The notes: generated from the letters alone by a model not told the origin. A DNA stretch of 34,654 nt from Prevotellaceae bacterium (GCA_031270335.1 JAISXV010000116.1:1-34654); one strand, 5' to 3'; counted from the stretch's first letter, positions 1 to 7,696 are shown. Numbers and translations: made by a program.

Positions 1-2
1 AG

Positions 3-95
3 GTACTGCAACACATACCGCAAGAACAAATTTTGCAAGATGCGAAATTGATGCCTGCGTGGATTAAAAAGTTAATACAGAAATTATATGAATAG
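3..95 (+). CDS. C-terminal fragment, probable AbiEi/DUF6088-type antitoxin (partial at the window edge)
   Basis: The frame is open from the left edge and stops at TAG 93-95, giving about 30 residues that end in MPAWIKKLIQKLYE. The start lies outside the window. The stop overlaps an ATG at 88-90 that opens the AbiEii-like remnant, which is the tight spacing expected of a type IV AbiEi-AbiEii antitoxin-toxin pair. The tail, with an acidic-hydrophobic stretch followed by 'PAWI', resembles what I remember of DUF6088-type antitoxins in Bacteroidota. The fragment is too short to prove this, so the assignment rests largely on the neighbour. Confidence 0.4.
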   Translation, partial: VLQHIPQEQILQDAKLMPAWIKKLIQKLYE

Positions 96-338
96 TTTTT
101 TCAATCTGAATGATGCCGAATGAACGGCGTTGATTACACGCCTGATATTCGCCGCCGCATTTGCCTTGTCCCACCGCCGCAAGTCATTGACGATTGGCGG
201 CAGGATTACGAAAAAATGCAGGGGACAATGATTTATGGCGAATCACTGCCTTTTGACAAACTGCTCGCACGGATTGAAGAATTACAGGGAAGATTTAGTT
301 TTTCCGAAGAGAGGGATGTCCGAAGGCAATCCTGTTAA
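88..338 (+). pseudogene. AbiEii-like nucleotidyltransferase toxin, core deleted
   Basis: ATG 88-90 opens a short frame reading MNSFFNLNDAE and then TGA at 121-123. In Bacteroidota, AbiEii-type nucleotidyltransferases commonly begin with a similar 'FFNLN..E' segment. Directly after it, in another frame (120-338), lie about 72 residues resembling the C-terminus of the same family: a LVPPPQVIDDW stretch, then DYEKMQGTMIYGE, then a final helix with LLARIEELQGRF. The catalytic nucleotidyltransferase core, roughly 200 residues in intact members, is absent. The two surviving ends are joined out of frame, so no toxin can be made. The 72-residue frame has its own ATG at 120 but no convincing ribosome-binding site. 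The family assignment is from memory of typical sequences; the joined-ends structure is read from the sequence. Confidence 0.55.
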
Positions 339-361
339 TCCTACAATCCTAATCGTATTTT

Positions 362-389
362 CATACTTCATCGTTCATACTTCATCGTT
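362..389. repeat. Two 14-bp direct repeats
   Basis: CATACTTCATCGTT occurs twice in perfect tandem (362-375 and 376-389), between the AbiEii remnant and the stop codon of the ABC permease. The second copy touches the permease stop codon. It may be a small slippage product; no function is evident. Confidence 0.7.
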
Positions 390-1222
390 CAAACTGTATC
401 CATAAAACTTCGTTGTACCTTATTAAATACAACTATTCCCAATCCTAACACTATACACATAAACACAAAACTGTATCCTAACTGATACCAACTGAATATA
501 CCTGTACCCATTGTTCCGAACTTGAATGTTTCAATAATGGAAGTAACAGGATTCAGCGCTGCTATCCATTGCTTTTTAGGCGACAGTTCGCTCAGAGGAT
601 AAATAATAGGAGTAGCATACATCCACAATTGTACAATGAAAGTAAACAGGATGCTTAAATCCTTATATTTTGTTGTCATGGAAGAAGTAATGATTCCAAA
701 ACCCAAAGCCAGTCCGGCAAGCATAACGACTAAGACCGGAAGCAAAAGAATATATACATTGGGAGCTATTGTGGCTCCGTTTAGAATATAAAAAACATAA
801 ACTGCGACAAACAGCAGTAATTGTATGCTGAAAGTGAATAAAGCAGAAGTAACTGTACTCATCGGCATAATCAGGCGTGGAAAATAAACCTTCCCGAAAA
901 TATTCTGATTGTCGATGAAAGTAGTAGATGTTTTTGTTAAACAGATTGAAAAATAGTTCCATAAACAAATTCCCGCAAGATAGAACAAAGGCTGTGGTAA
1001 CCCGTCTGTAGAAATTTTGGCAATTCTTCCAAAAACTATCATGTACATAGCTGTTGTCAGCATCGGGTTAATAAAAAACCATAAAGGACCTAAGATTGTT
1101 TGTTTGTATTGAGTTATAATATCTCTCTTTACAAACATACGCCAAAGATCTTTATATTGGAATATTTCATGAAAATCTATGTCAAAAAGACTTGATTTGG
1201 GTTTAATTATTGTTTTTTTCAC
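389..1222 (-). CDS. ABC-2 type polysaccharide export permease (Wzm/TagG-like)
   Basis: The 277-residue membrane protein would form the transmembrane half of an ABC exporter for O-antigen or another surface polysaccharide. The N-terminal cytoplasmic part carries the family-typical stretch around residues 28-50 (FVKRDIITQYKQTILGPLW). About six hydrophobic segments follow, with the common 'PIIYP' turn (near residue 210) before a periplasmic loop and 'LNPVTSIIETF'. The start is a GTG (1220-1222). In most genomes the ATP-binding partner (Wzt/TagH-like) lies directly downstream. Here the downstream side holds only the AbiE remnant on the other strand, so the ATPase must lie elsewhere or be lost. 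Family is clear; substrate is unknown. Confidence 0.88.
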   Translation of the reverse strand: MKKTIIKPKSSLFDIDFHEIFQYKDLWRMFVKRDIITQYKQTILGPLWFFINPMLTTAMYMIVFGRIAKISTDGLPQPLFYLAGICLWNYFSICLTKTSTTFIDNQNIFGKVYFPRLIMPMSTVTSALFTFSIQLLLFVAVYVFYILNGATIAPNVYILLLPVLVVMLAGLALGFGIITSSMTTKYKDLSILFTFIVQLWMYATPIIYPLSELSPKKQWIAALNPVTSIIETFKFGTMGTGIFSWYQLGYSFVFMCIVLGLGIVVFNKVQRSFMDTV

Positions 1223-1277
1223 TCACTATTTATTATTATTGTTTATATTCAATTAACAAAAATTTTGCTATAATAAT

Positions 1278-1718
1278 TTATTTTTTCACTTTCCAATAGC
1301 CCCCTTTATCGGGTCCGACGCGTTCCAAAAGACCTTGAGATTTTAGTTTGGAAATATTTTCTCGTATTTTTACAGCAGACATCCCAATAATACTTGCCAA
1401 TTCTTCTGATGTTATATATCGGTCTTTCTTTATATTATTTAATATTAATTGCTGTTTTTCTGTAACCTTTTCTGTAACTTTTTCTGTAACCTTTTCTGTA
1501 ACCTTTACATTTTTTGTGCGTTGTGTAGTTTTTCCGGTTATTTCGAAAGCAAATTTCAAATGACCTGTGATTGTTTGCATTGATTCATCAACTACATCGT
1601 ACAAGTTTCCATTAATCATTTTGTCGGCAATTATCCAGGAAGGAGTTTTGAATCGTCCAATATGTACATTATATAACTCAAGTTTCCCCCCTATTTTAGT
1701 TGAAAGAATTACATGTAA
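1278..1718 (-). pseudogene. AlbA_2/Schlafen-type putative transcriptional regulator, start and middle missing
   Basis: The frame is open from just after a TAA (1719-1721) to the stop at 1278, with no usable start before the ATG at 1619. Reading through that ATG gives HIGRFKTPSWIIADKM and then INGNLYDVV, then HLKFAFEITGK. This matches the central part of the family of AlbA_2-domain 'RecG-like' regulators. In intact members that part is followed by a conserved block (typically a WEYP..ALREA..NA..HRDY motif and more). Here TGKTTQR is joined directly to the C-terminal linker of KVTE repeats and a winged-helix domain (ITSEELASIIGMS to the end). Both the N-terminal DNA-binding domain and the conserved central block are gone. 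A 113-residue protein from the internal ATG could still be made, but would hold little more than the winged helix. Confidence 0.65.
1456..1503 (-). repeat. 12-bp tandem repeat, four copies (KVTE linker)
   Basis: Four near-perfect 12-bp units (plus-strand form TTTTCTGTAACC) encode four KVTE tetrapeptides. They form the linker before the winged-helix domain of the AlbA_2-type remnant. The unit is a multiple of three, so copy-number changes would keep the frame. Similar TEK/PEK repeat linkers are common in this protein family. Confidence 0.85.
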
Positions 1719-1796
1719 TTAACAAAAATCTATTTTATGTAACAAAGTAATAAACAGGAAAATGTGTAAAAACACCGTTAACATTGATTATGTATT

Positions 1797-1815
1797 AATT
1801 GCCTTTCAGGCAATT
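1797..1815. repeat. Short perfect hairpin (8-bp stem, 3-nt loop)
   Basis: AATTGCCT and AGGCAATT flank a TTC loop. Neither strand has a T-tract directly after the stem, so a Rho-independent terminator is not well supported. The rest of the 1719-1910 gap is AT-rich with no coding signal that I can see. Confidence 0.5.
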
Positions 1816-1910
1816 AAAAATATACTCAATACTAATCATGTCTTTGTTTATTTTACTGTTTATCATTTGATTACTTCAAACAAATATTTGCTAATTCTAT
1901 GTAATTAGCA

Positions 1911-2050
1911 GCTACCGACATGTCCGGGATTTTCGTTCGCCGTTGTGATTGCTCGTCCGTAAGGATCCATCATCATCGTAAAGACGCAAAATTTTGCGTC
2001 TTTACAACAATAACAACGACAAAATCCCGTATGGATGACATGTCGGTAGC
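1911..2050. mobile_element. 140-bp palindromic, MITE- or REP-like element
   Basis: The ends are a perfect 14-bp inverted repeat: GCTACCGACATGTC at 1911-1924 and its complement at 2037-2050. Inside these, CGGGATTTT (1925-1933) pairs with 2021-2029, CGTT (1934-1937) with AACG (2015-2018), and GTTGT with ACAAC near 2004-2008. The centre-right part holds a perfect 28-bp palindrome (1978-2005) built on GTAAAGACGCAAAA. No reading frame for a transposase is present. Flanking bases show no clear target-site duplication. It sits against the 3' end of the HSP90 gene and could also fold in that transcript. It looks like a non-autonomous element or an extragenic palindrome family; which one cannot be told from a single copy. 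Confidence 0.55.
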
Positions 2051-2054
2051 AGGC

Positions 2055-3848
2055 TTAAAACTCAAATTTTTGAGAGAAGTTATTCATTCCCATTATCAGA
2101 AGTTTGTATATAGATTCGTTGAATATTATCATTTCCTTTTTGTTGACGGGATAATTGCCCAGCATCAGCGACTGTACATACAGGATGTTTATTACAGCCT
2201 CGAACATTGTGTCGTCGTCGAGGTCAGTCAAATCGTTTATCAACACATTATCTTTGTTGAAACACAATGTTGGCGTCAATTCTTCCTTTTTTTTGATAAA
2301 GCCGTGCAAAGTAGATGCAAACGGGTTTGACGCGTTGGCGAGATTACTGATATTCTTATTATTCAGCGCCTCGTCGTTAGCCACGTATATTGCGGGAGTA
2401 TCTTCGGGTTCAAACTTTTTTATCTGTGCTTTGCAATAGCATGATTTCAACACTTTGTTGGCTTTTTCTTCGAAAGCCATGAATTTTTGGTCGTTAGTAA
2501 CCGTTTCGCCGAGGTTGGACAAGATGTCCTGCGGAGTTATTTTTGTTATCACGACGTTCGGAAATACGATTGAAATCTTGCGAATCAAATCACTCTCAAA
2601 ACTGTACGCCGCATTAATAACCGTTTTACCCTGCGAGCCTGCGATACGTCGAATTTGCCGGAAATCGTCCATCGAAGGAGTATAGAATATTTCGTCGTTA
2701 TACGTTTTCAACGACTTGAAATTCAACATTCCCTTGTTTGTCTCGAACGGAATGTAATCGACAAACAGTTTCAGTAATTCCGCATCTTCGGCGGCAAGAG
2801 CTTTGATATACAAATGGTGCGTATTGATAATTGCCTCCAAGATATCTGTGTTTGTGATAGATAACAGTCGCAGATATTCTTTGAAAGCGGAATTAAGTTC
2901 TTTTTTCGCGTTTTTCAGATCTTCGTTATCCATCAACGATTCTCTGGAAGCGGTGGGTTTCAGCGCATTTGTGTTGATTACGCATTTGACGAACGATGCC
3001 CATTCGGGAAACAGATTGCCCGCCTGTTCGCAGAGGAACATTCGTTTCAGATATATCTTATGTTCCTTTGAACCAGTGAATTGTATCTTGTACGGCATGA
3101 TAAAGCCGACGCCTTCGATTTCGCCTGTCGCCGAACTCATCCTGAACACATCCAGGAAGTTGATGCTGAACGCCTGTTTGCCGTATTCCAGCAGTTCTTC
3201 TTTCGAGCTGTCGGGATTGAGCCACACGGGAAGACCTTTGATTAACAATTCACTGTCGTCGCCGGCGACTAAATTGATTTTTGTGGGTAAAGCGCCTCCG
3301 AAATACAGAATATTCTTTCTAAGTTCTTCTTTTTCAAACAGCAATTTCCATTCTTTTTTGGGATGAAGAATAATTTTTGTTCCCGGCGTCATTTCTTCTT
3401 CGATATGTTCGATGGTATATGTCCCGTCGGCTTTTCCACGCCAGCGTATTCCCTTGTGTCTCTTGTATAACGACCGTGTTTCGACGATTATTTCGTTGCT
3501 CACGACAAAACACGAGAGCAACCCGATTCCAAATTTGCCGATATAATCTTTTTCTAAAATATCGTCGCGTTTCGAACTTTGACCTATCACGGAAAGAAAT
3601 TTGTGAACTTCCTCTTCCGACAGACCGATTCCATTGTCTGCAAAGATTATTTCCGGATGTTTGTTGTTTACATAAACATTGATTTCGCCTGCAAACGATT
3701 CGTCGATACTTCGCCGTGCAGTTATCGCATCTATCCCATTTTGAAGCAGTTCCCTGACAAATACGTTCGGCGAACTGTATATGTGTTCCGAAAGCAATTC
3801 TATCATTCCTTTCAGATTAACTTGAAACAAATATGAATTATTTTCCAT
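2055..3848 (-). CDS. htpG: HSP90-family molecular chaperone (divergent HtpG-like)
   Basis: The 597-residue protein is an ATP-dependent chaperone of the GHKL ATPase fold. The N-terminal nucleotide site is intact: RELLQNGIDA (the E and N near residues 33 and 37), FADNGIGL (D71) and YIGKFGIGLLS (residues 102-112). The usual HtpG motif reads close to ELISNASDA. The 'LLQN.IDA' version is that of a divergent HSP90 subgroup I recall as 'HSP90 family protein', and the length is below that of canonical Bacteroides HtpG. The start ATG follows a purine-rich stretch (AAAGAAA). Immediately upstream are the tRNA-Gly genes; downstream lies the palindromic element. A second, canonical htpG may exist elsewhere in the genome. 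Confidence 0.88.
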   Translation of the reverse strand: MENNSYLFQVNLKGMIELLSEHIYSSPNVFVRELLQNGIDAITARRSIDESFAGEINVYVNNKHPEIIFADNGIGLSEEEVHKFLSVIGQSSKRDDILEKDYIGKFGIGLLSCFVVSNEIIVETRSLYKRHKGIRWRGKADGTYTIEHIEEEMTPGTKIILHPKKEWKLLFEKEELRKNILYFGGALPTKINLVAGDDSELLIKGLPVWLNPDSSKEELLEYGKQAFSINFLDVFRMSSATGEIEGVGFIMPYKIQFTGSKEHKIYLKRMFLCEQAGNLFPEWASFVKCVINTNALKPTASRESLMDNEDLKNAKKELNSAFKEYLRLLSITNTDILEAIINTHHLYIKALAAEDAELLKLFVDYIPFETNKGMLNFKSLKTYNDEIFYTPSMDDFRQIRRIAGSQGKTVINAAYSFESDLIRKISIVFPNVVITKITPQDILSNLGETVTNDQKFMAFEEKANKVLKSCYCKAQIKKFEPEDTPAIYVANDEALNNKNISNLANASNPFASTLHGFIKKKEELTPTLCFNKDNVLINDLTDLDDDTMFEAVINILYVQSLMLGNYPVNKKEMIIFNESIYKLLIMGMNNFSQKFEF

Positions 3849-3888
3849 TTTCTTTATACTAACTTCCTTTAATAATGTATTTTTTAAC

Positions 3889-3910
3889 TAAAAAACCTCC
3901 TATTAAGGTT
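3889..3910 (-). terminator. Possible Rho-independent terminator after the tRNA-Gly pair
   Basis: On the minus strand, just past the second tRNA-Gly, AACCT pairs with AGGTT across a 7-nt loop and is followed by a run of T. The stem is only five base pairs, so it is weak. Its place between the tRNA genes and the HSP90 gene is right for a terminator. Confidence 0.4.
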
Positions 3911-3918
3911 GCGAAGAG

Positions 3919-3991
3919 AGCGGAAAACGAGATTCGAACTCGCGACCCCAACCTTGGCAAGGTTGTGCTCTACCAACTGAGCTATTTCCGC
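3919..3991 (-). tRNA. tRNA-Gly (GCC)
   Basis: The minus strand folds as a complete cloverleaf. The acceptor GCGGAAA pairs with TTTCCGC, the D-arm has AGCTCAGTTGGTAGAGC, the anticodon stem CAACC/GGTTG has loop TTGCCAA (anticodon GCC), and the T-arm contains GTTCGAATC. CCA is not encoded; the discriminator is T. It is the second of two identical copies 120 bp apart. Confidence 0.96.
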
Positions 3992-4038
3992 ATTATCAAT
4001 CCTAATACAATCCTTAATAAAAGGTACTTTTTTATTTG

Positions 4039-4111
4039 AGCGGAAAACGAGATTCGAACTCGCGACCCCAACCTTGGCAAGGTTGTGCTCTACCAACTGA
4101 GCTATTTCCGC
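4039..4111 (-). tRNA. tRNA-Gly (GCC), first copy
   Basis: Identical in sequence to the copy at 3919-3991, with anticodon GCC in loop TTGCCAA. The identity also runs a few bases into the flanks on both sides, showing a recent tandem duplication. A strong promoter lies about 100 bp upstream, so both tRNAs are probably cut from one transcript. Confidence 0.96.
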
Positions 4112-4213
4112 ATTATGTCAAAACAACTTTTCACTTACCTTGCGAAACAAAACACTAATAATCAACCGTTTTTGTGATACCGGCATCAACTTTCAGTGTC
4201 TCGTTTCACGCTG

Positions 4214-4244
4214 CAAAGGTAATACTTTTTTCTATTTCAGCAAA
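4214..4244 (-). promoter_or_regulatory. Bacteroidota-type promoter for the tRNA-Gly pair
   Basis: On the minus strand TTTG (4241-4244) and TACCTTTG (4214-4221) are separated by exactly 19 nt, matching the Bacteroidota sigma-factor consensus TTTG-N19-TAnnTTTG. The -33 box lies only 4 bp from the stop codon of rsmE, so the tRNA promoter abuts that gene. Confidence 0.8.
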
Positions 4245-4248
4245 TATT

Positions 4249-4962
4249 TTATGCTTTTTTCTTAACTCCATACCGTTCTGTCACGCTTTGGAAGATAGAA
4301 CACGACACCACGCCTGCGGTTTCCGTACGTAGCCGGTTACGACCTAAAGAGACGGGGATAACTCCCTTTGATATAGCCATTTCTATTTCCTGTTTAGTGA
4401 AATCGCCTTCGGGACCTATCATTGCCAAAGTCGGTTTGCCGGAGACGATTGTTTCTGCGAAGGAAATAGTTTTTTCTTCGCAGTAGGCAATACATTTTGT
4501 TTCTTCGGATTTCAACAGTATAAAGTCTTTAAATTCTGTCGCCTGGTTGAGTCTCGGGAAATTAAGGTTCAGCGACTGTTTCATTGCCGAGACTATGATT
4601 TTTTCCATTCGTTCGACATTCAGCGTCTTACGTTCCGAATGTTCGCTCAACAGGGGAGTAATCTCTTCGACGCCAATTTCCACCGCTTTTTCGACAAACC
4701 ATTCAAAACGGTCGATATTTTTTGTTGGAGCGATGGCGACGTGAAGAAATTCCGGACGTTTGTAAACCGGTTTAGTATCAAGGATATTAAGAACGCATTT
4801 CTTTTGACTGTCGTTAATAATTTTTGCTGTATAAATTTCGCCCGAACGGCTGAAAACATCAATGATATCGCCGGTGCGATGCCTTAAAACGCCGATACAA
4901 TGTTTTGATTCTTCGGAATTTAAAGCACAAATTTCATTCTCAATTATTTCAGTATAAAACAT
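4249..4962 (-). CDS. rsmE: 16S rRNA (uracil-1498-N3)-methyltransferase RsmE
   Basis: The 237-residue SPOUT-class enzyme methylates U1498 of 16S rRNA in the small ribosomal subunit, using S-adenosylmethionine. The N-terminal PUA-like part contains SEESKHCIGVLRHRTGD near residues 17-33. The C-terminal knot holds the cofactor motifs MIGPEGDFTKQE (about 180-191), SLGRNRLRTETA (about 205-216) and a following helix. These are the family's diagnostic motifs, and length and start are normal. It follows the transcarbamylase gene by 24 bp on the same strand and may be co-transcribed with it. Confidence 0.95.
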   Translation of the reverse strand: MFYTEIIENEICALNSEESKHCIGVLRHRTGDIIDVFSRSGEIYTAKIINDSQKKCVLNILDTKPVYKRPEFLHVAIAPTKNIDRFEWFVEKAVEIGVEEITPLLSEHSERKTLNVERMEKIIVSAMKQSLNLNFPRLNQATEFKDFILLKSEETKCIAYCEEKTISFAETIVSGKPTLAMIGPEGDFTKQEIEMAISKGVIPVSLGRNRLRTETAGVVSCSIFQSVTERYGVKKKA

Positions 4963-4986
4963 TTTAATGTATAATAAAGTAACTTT

Positions 4987-5946
4987 TCAATCATAATTGT
5001 CCGTTAAAAGACGTTTCAGTACAACCTGAGCCGAGATAACCCTGTTTGCCGCTTCGGGTATGACTATTGATTGCGGGCTTTCGATAACTTCGTCGGTAAC
5101 AATCATATTCCGTCGCACAGGCAAACAGTGCATGAAATAAGCATTGTTGGTCAACGCCATTTTCCGCGAATCGACAGTCCAGGCTCTGTCTTTACTCAAA
5201 ATCTTTCCATAATTCGGGTCGTTGTATGCCGCCCAGTTTTTTGCGTAGATGAAATCGGCGCCCTCGAACGCCTTGTCCTGATTGTATTCGATTTTTGCTT
5301 TTCCCGTAAACCGTTTGTCAAGTTCGTAACCTTCGGGGTGAGTGATTACCAGCTCATAATCAGTTGCATTTATCCATTCTGCGAAAGAGTTCGGCACAGC
5401 CTGCGGCAGCGAACGGGGATGCGGCGCCCATGTCAGGACAATTTTAGGACGTTCGGTTTTCCTGTATTCTTCGATTGTAATCAAATCGGCGAAACTTTGC
5501 AGAGGATGCCTTGTCGCCGCTTCCATGCTGAAAACCGGTTTTCCCGAATATTGAATAAACTGATTCAGAATCTTTTCCTCATAATCGTCCTGTTTGTTTT
5601 CGAATCGTGCAAAAGAACGCAGTCCTATAATATCGCAATAACTGCCCATAACAGGAATAGCTTCAAGTATATGCTCCGGTTTGTCGCCATCCATAATCAC
5701 TCCGCGACCGGTTTCGAGTTTCCATGCTCCCTGATTCACATCCAGCACAATAGCGTTCATGCCGAGATTCAGCGCCGCTTTCTGGGTGCTTAATCTTGTC
5801 CGCAAGCTCGAATCGAAAAATATCGCAAGCAAAGTTTTGTTTTTTCCCAAAGCGTCGTATCGAAATACGTCTTTTTTTAACTCAAATGCCTCTTTTAAGG
5901 CAACATCGAGGTTCCCAATATCATTTACCGACGTAAAATGTCTCAT
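4987..5946 (-). CDS. argF': N-succinylornithine carbamoyltransferase (ArgF')
   Basis: The 319-residue transcarbamylase transfers a carbamoyl group to an N-acylated ornithine in the arginine pathway used by Bacteroidota. The carbamoyl-phosphate site reads FFDSSLRTRLSTQKAA (residues 43-58), and the C-terminal HCLPVRRN is present. Residue 90, in MDGDKPEH, is proline. In the characterised B. fragilis enzyme Pro90 marks a preference for N-succinylornithine; the acetylornithine enzyme of Xanthomonas has Glu at the matching place (Glu92). Substrate preference is therefore predicted to be succinylornithine. It lies between the C69 peptidase gene and rsmE, all on the minus strand. No other arg genes are in the window. 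Confidence 0.92.
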   Translation of the reverse strand: MRHFTSVNDIGNLDVALKEAFELKKDVFRYDALGKNKTLLAIFFDSSLRTRLSTQKAALNLGMNAIVLDVNQGAWKLETGRGVIMDGDKPEHILEAIPVMGSYCDIIGLRSFARFENKQDDYEEKILNQFIQYSGKPVFSMEAATRHPLQSFADLITIEEYRKTERPKIVLTWAPHPRSLPQAVPNSFAEWINATDYELVITHPEGYELDKRFTGKAKIEYNQDKAFEGADFIYAKNWAAYNDPNYGKILSKDRAWTVDSRKMALTNNAYFMHCLPVRRNMIVTDEVIESPQSIVIPEAANRVISAQVVLKRLLTDNYD

Positions 5947-5968
5947 ATATATTATATGTATCTAATTT

Positions 5969-7696
5969 CTATTTTGCTAACAATTTTTCTCTGGCGTCGT
6001 TTTTGATTGTTTTCCTCCAAAACTCCGGTAACTGAGGCTGTTGCGGTGAAACAGATACTCCGGTAGGCGTGCGTAAAAACTCGCCGTTAGCTTCACGTTT
6101 GATATTACCGTCGATATATTTTACAAGCAGATAACGGTCTAATTCTTTCCACTGTTTGATTGTCGAAGCGGCTGTATTTACCGAAAAATCGGTTACAAAC
6201 TCAATTGACTTTTCTTCGTTTTCGGAATAGAGTTTTTTCGCATGTTCGTCGATAACTCCTACCATTTCAACGTATTTCGATTCGAGTTCTTCTTGCAGGG
6301 CGATTATGTCGGCGCTCATCACGTCGTAACGTAAATACGCAAAGTTAGTTACACGGTTGAAAACCCAGAAGGCGGCGTTATCGGAATATGTCAGCAAATC
6401 GCCGTTGCCTACCGCATACTCTTCCGGCACGCGCGTACTGCAACTGTATATCGGTGTCAGACAGGATGTCGAAGCGTCGTCGGCGCTGAACCACAATATC
6501 CCCGCCAAGGCTTTCGGCATATTGCTGCGACCTTCGGCAACAAACCAGAAACCTGTCTGTTGAGTGGCGATTGCCCGTTCGTGAACAAATTTTTCGCCGT
6601 CAACTTCCCAACTCATTGGACGCCAGCGATATGGCAACTTATACGGTCCTGCGCCGATGTCGGTTGTCATGTCCATTTTTGTACCTTCGTAATGGTCTCT
6701 CATCATTCTCGCCGTGTGTTCAAACGAAACTTTTTCGTCGGGCTTGATATATAGCGGCATCCGGTTTTCCAAATCGAAACCTCTTGCATATTCTTCATAC
6801 TTCCACATGTCGTTGTTTATGCTTTTGAAAAACGACCATACTCTTGCATCACAGGCTCTTGCGCCGCCGAAATCAAGAGGATTGTATATGTCCGAAAAAC
6901 TGAAATCTTCGTCTTTGCCGTTGTACAAACCGAGTTCACGCGCCGATTGTGCAACGTCGGCGGCATAAACCACTTCGACGGCAGGATTGAAGATTTTGTC
7001 TATTTCTTTAGATGATATCGAAGTGCTGCCGTTGCTCCACGGGAATGTCCGTATTCTCGCCTGATTAGCATGTGCGCACACGTATCCGTCGGGGATGCGA
7101 ACGGCTACCCATGCAGCGCCTTTGCTAAGATTTTTAGCAACTTTGCTTTTCGAATCTTGCTGAATCTTAGTCCCTTTACCGACCATTTCCAGAATCCAGA
7201 CTTCGTCGGGGTCGGCAATCGAAAACGATTCCCCACCGGAACAATAGCCATACGCCGCAACTAATTCCGTCATGACTTTGATGGCTTCACGGGCGTTTTT
7301 CGCTCTCTGCAATGTGATGTAAATCAAACTGCCATAGTCGATTATCCCTGTTGTATCGACTAATTTCCCGACGCCGCCGAAAGTCGTTTCGCCGATAGCC
7401 AGCGAATGTTCGTTCATGTTCCCGACAACACGGTATGTGTTTGACGCTTGCGGGATTTCGCCCAAAAATCTTCCCGATTCCCATTCGTAAACCTGAAGCA
7501 TTGTCCCTTCGGGATAACTTGCTGCCTGCCAAAAATACAATTCACCGTAAAGAGTGTGCGAATCGGCAGCGTAAGTGATAAATGTCGAACCGTTTTTTGA
7601 TGCTCCTTTCGTGATCAAAAAGTTGGTACACGCTATAGAAGGCATTGCAATACAGAGGTTTGCAGCCACAATCATTAATAATAATCTTTTATTCAT
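5969..7696 (-). CDS. Secreted C69-family dipeptidase (Ntn hydrolase)
   Basis: The protein of about 575 residues belongs to peptidase family C69. A signal peptide (MNKRLLLMIVAANLCIAMPSIA) ends directly before CTNFLITKGASKNGS. The exposed cysteine is the expected N-terminal nucleophile, and the next conserved part, TYAADSH, fits the family. I chose the ATG at 7694-7696 because it begins a proper signal peptide. An upstream in-frame ATG at 7750 would add 18 residues and overlap the promoter region. The enzyme should act in the periplasm or outside the cell on peptides. A -7 type box (TACTTTTG) lies 27 bp upstream, divergent from the ROK gene promoter. Confidence 0.9.
   Translation of the reverse strand: MNKRLLLMIVAANLCIAMPSIACTNFLITKGASKNGSTFITYAADSHTLYGELYFWQAASYPEGTMLQVYEWESGRFLGEIPQASNTYRVVGNMNEHSLAIGETTFGGVGKLVDTTGIIDYGSLIYITLQRAKNAREAIKVMTELVAAYGYCSGGESFSIADPDEVWILEMVGKGTKIQQDSKSKVAKNLSKGAAWVAVRIPDGYVCAHANQARIRTFPWSNGSTSISSKEIDKIFNPAVEVVYAADVAQSARELGLYNGKDEDFSFSDIYNPLDFGGARACDARVWSFFKSINNDMWKYEEYARGFDLENRMPLYIKPDEKVSFEHTARMMRDHYEGTKMDMTTDIGAGPYKLPYRWRPMSWEVDGEKFVHERAIATQQTGFWFVAEGRSNMPKALAGILWFSADDASTSCLTPIYSCSTRVPEEYAVGNGDLLTYSDNAAFWVFNRVTNFAYLRYDVMSADIIALQEELESKYVEMVGVIDEHAKKLYSENEEKSIEFVTDFSVNTAASTIKQWKELDRYLLVKYIDGNIKREANGEFLRTPTGVSVSPQQPQLPEFWRKTIKNDAREKLLAK

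Noticed and set aside
1978-2005. 28-bp palindrome as a Rho-independent terminator for the HSP90 gene
   Set aside because: Neither strand has a T-tract directly after the stem, so it was kept as part of a repeat element instead.
3884-4096. 70-codon frame on the minus strand with two copies of a VEHNLAKVGVASSNLVFRS peptide
   Set aside because: It is the translation of the two identical tRNA-Gly genes and their spacer; a common false gene call.
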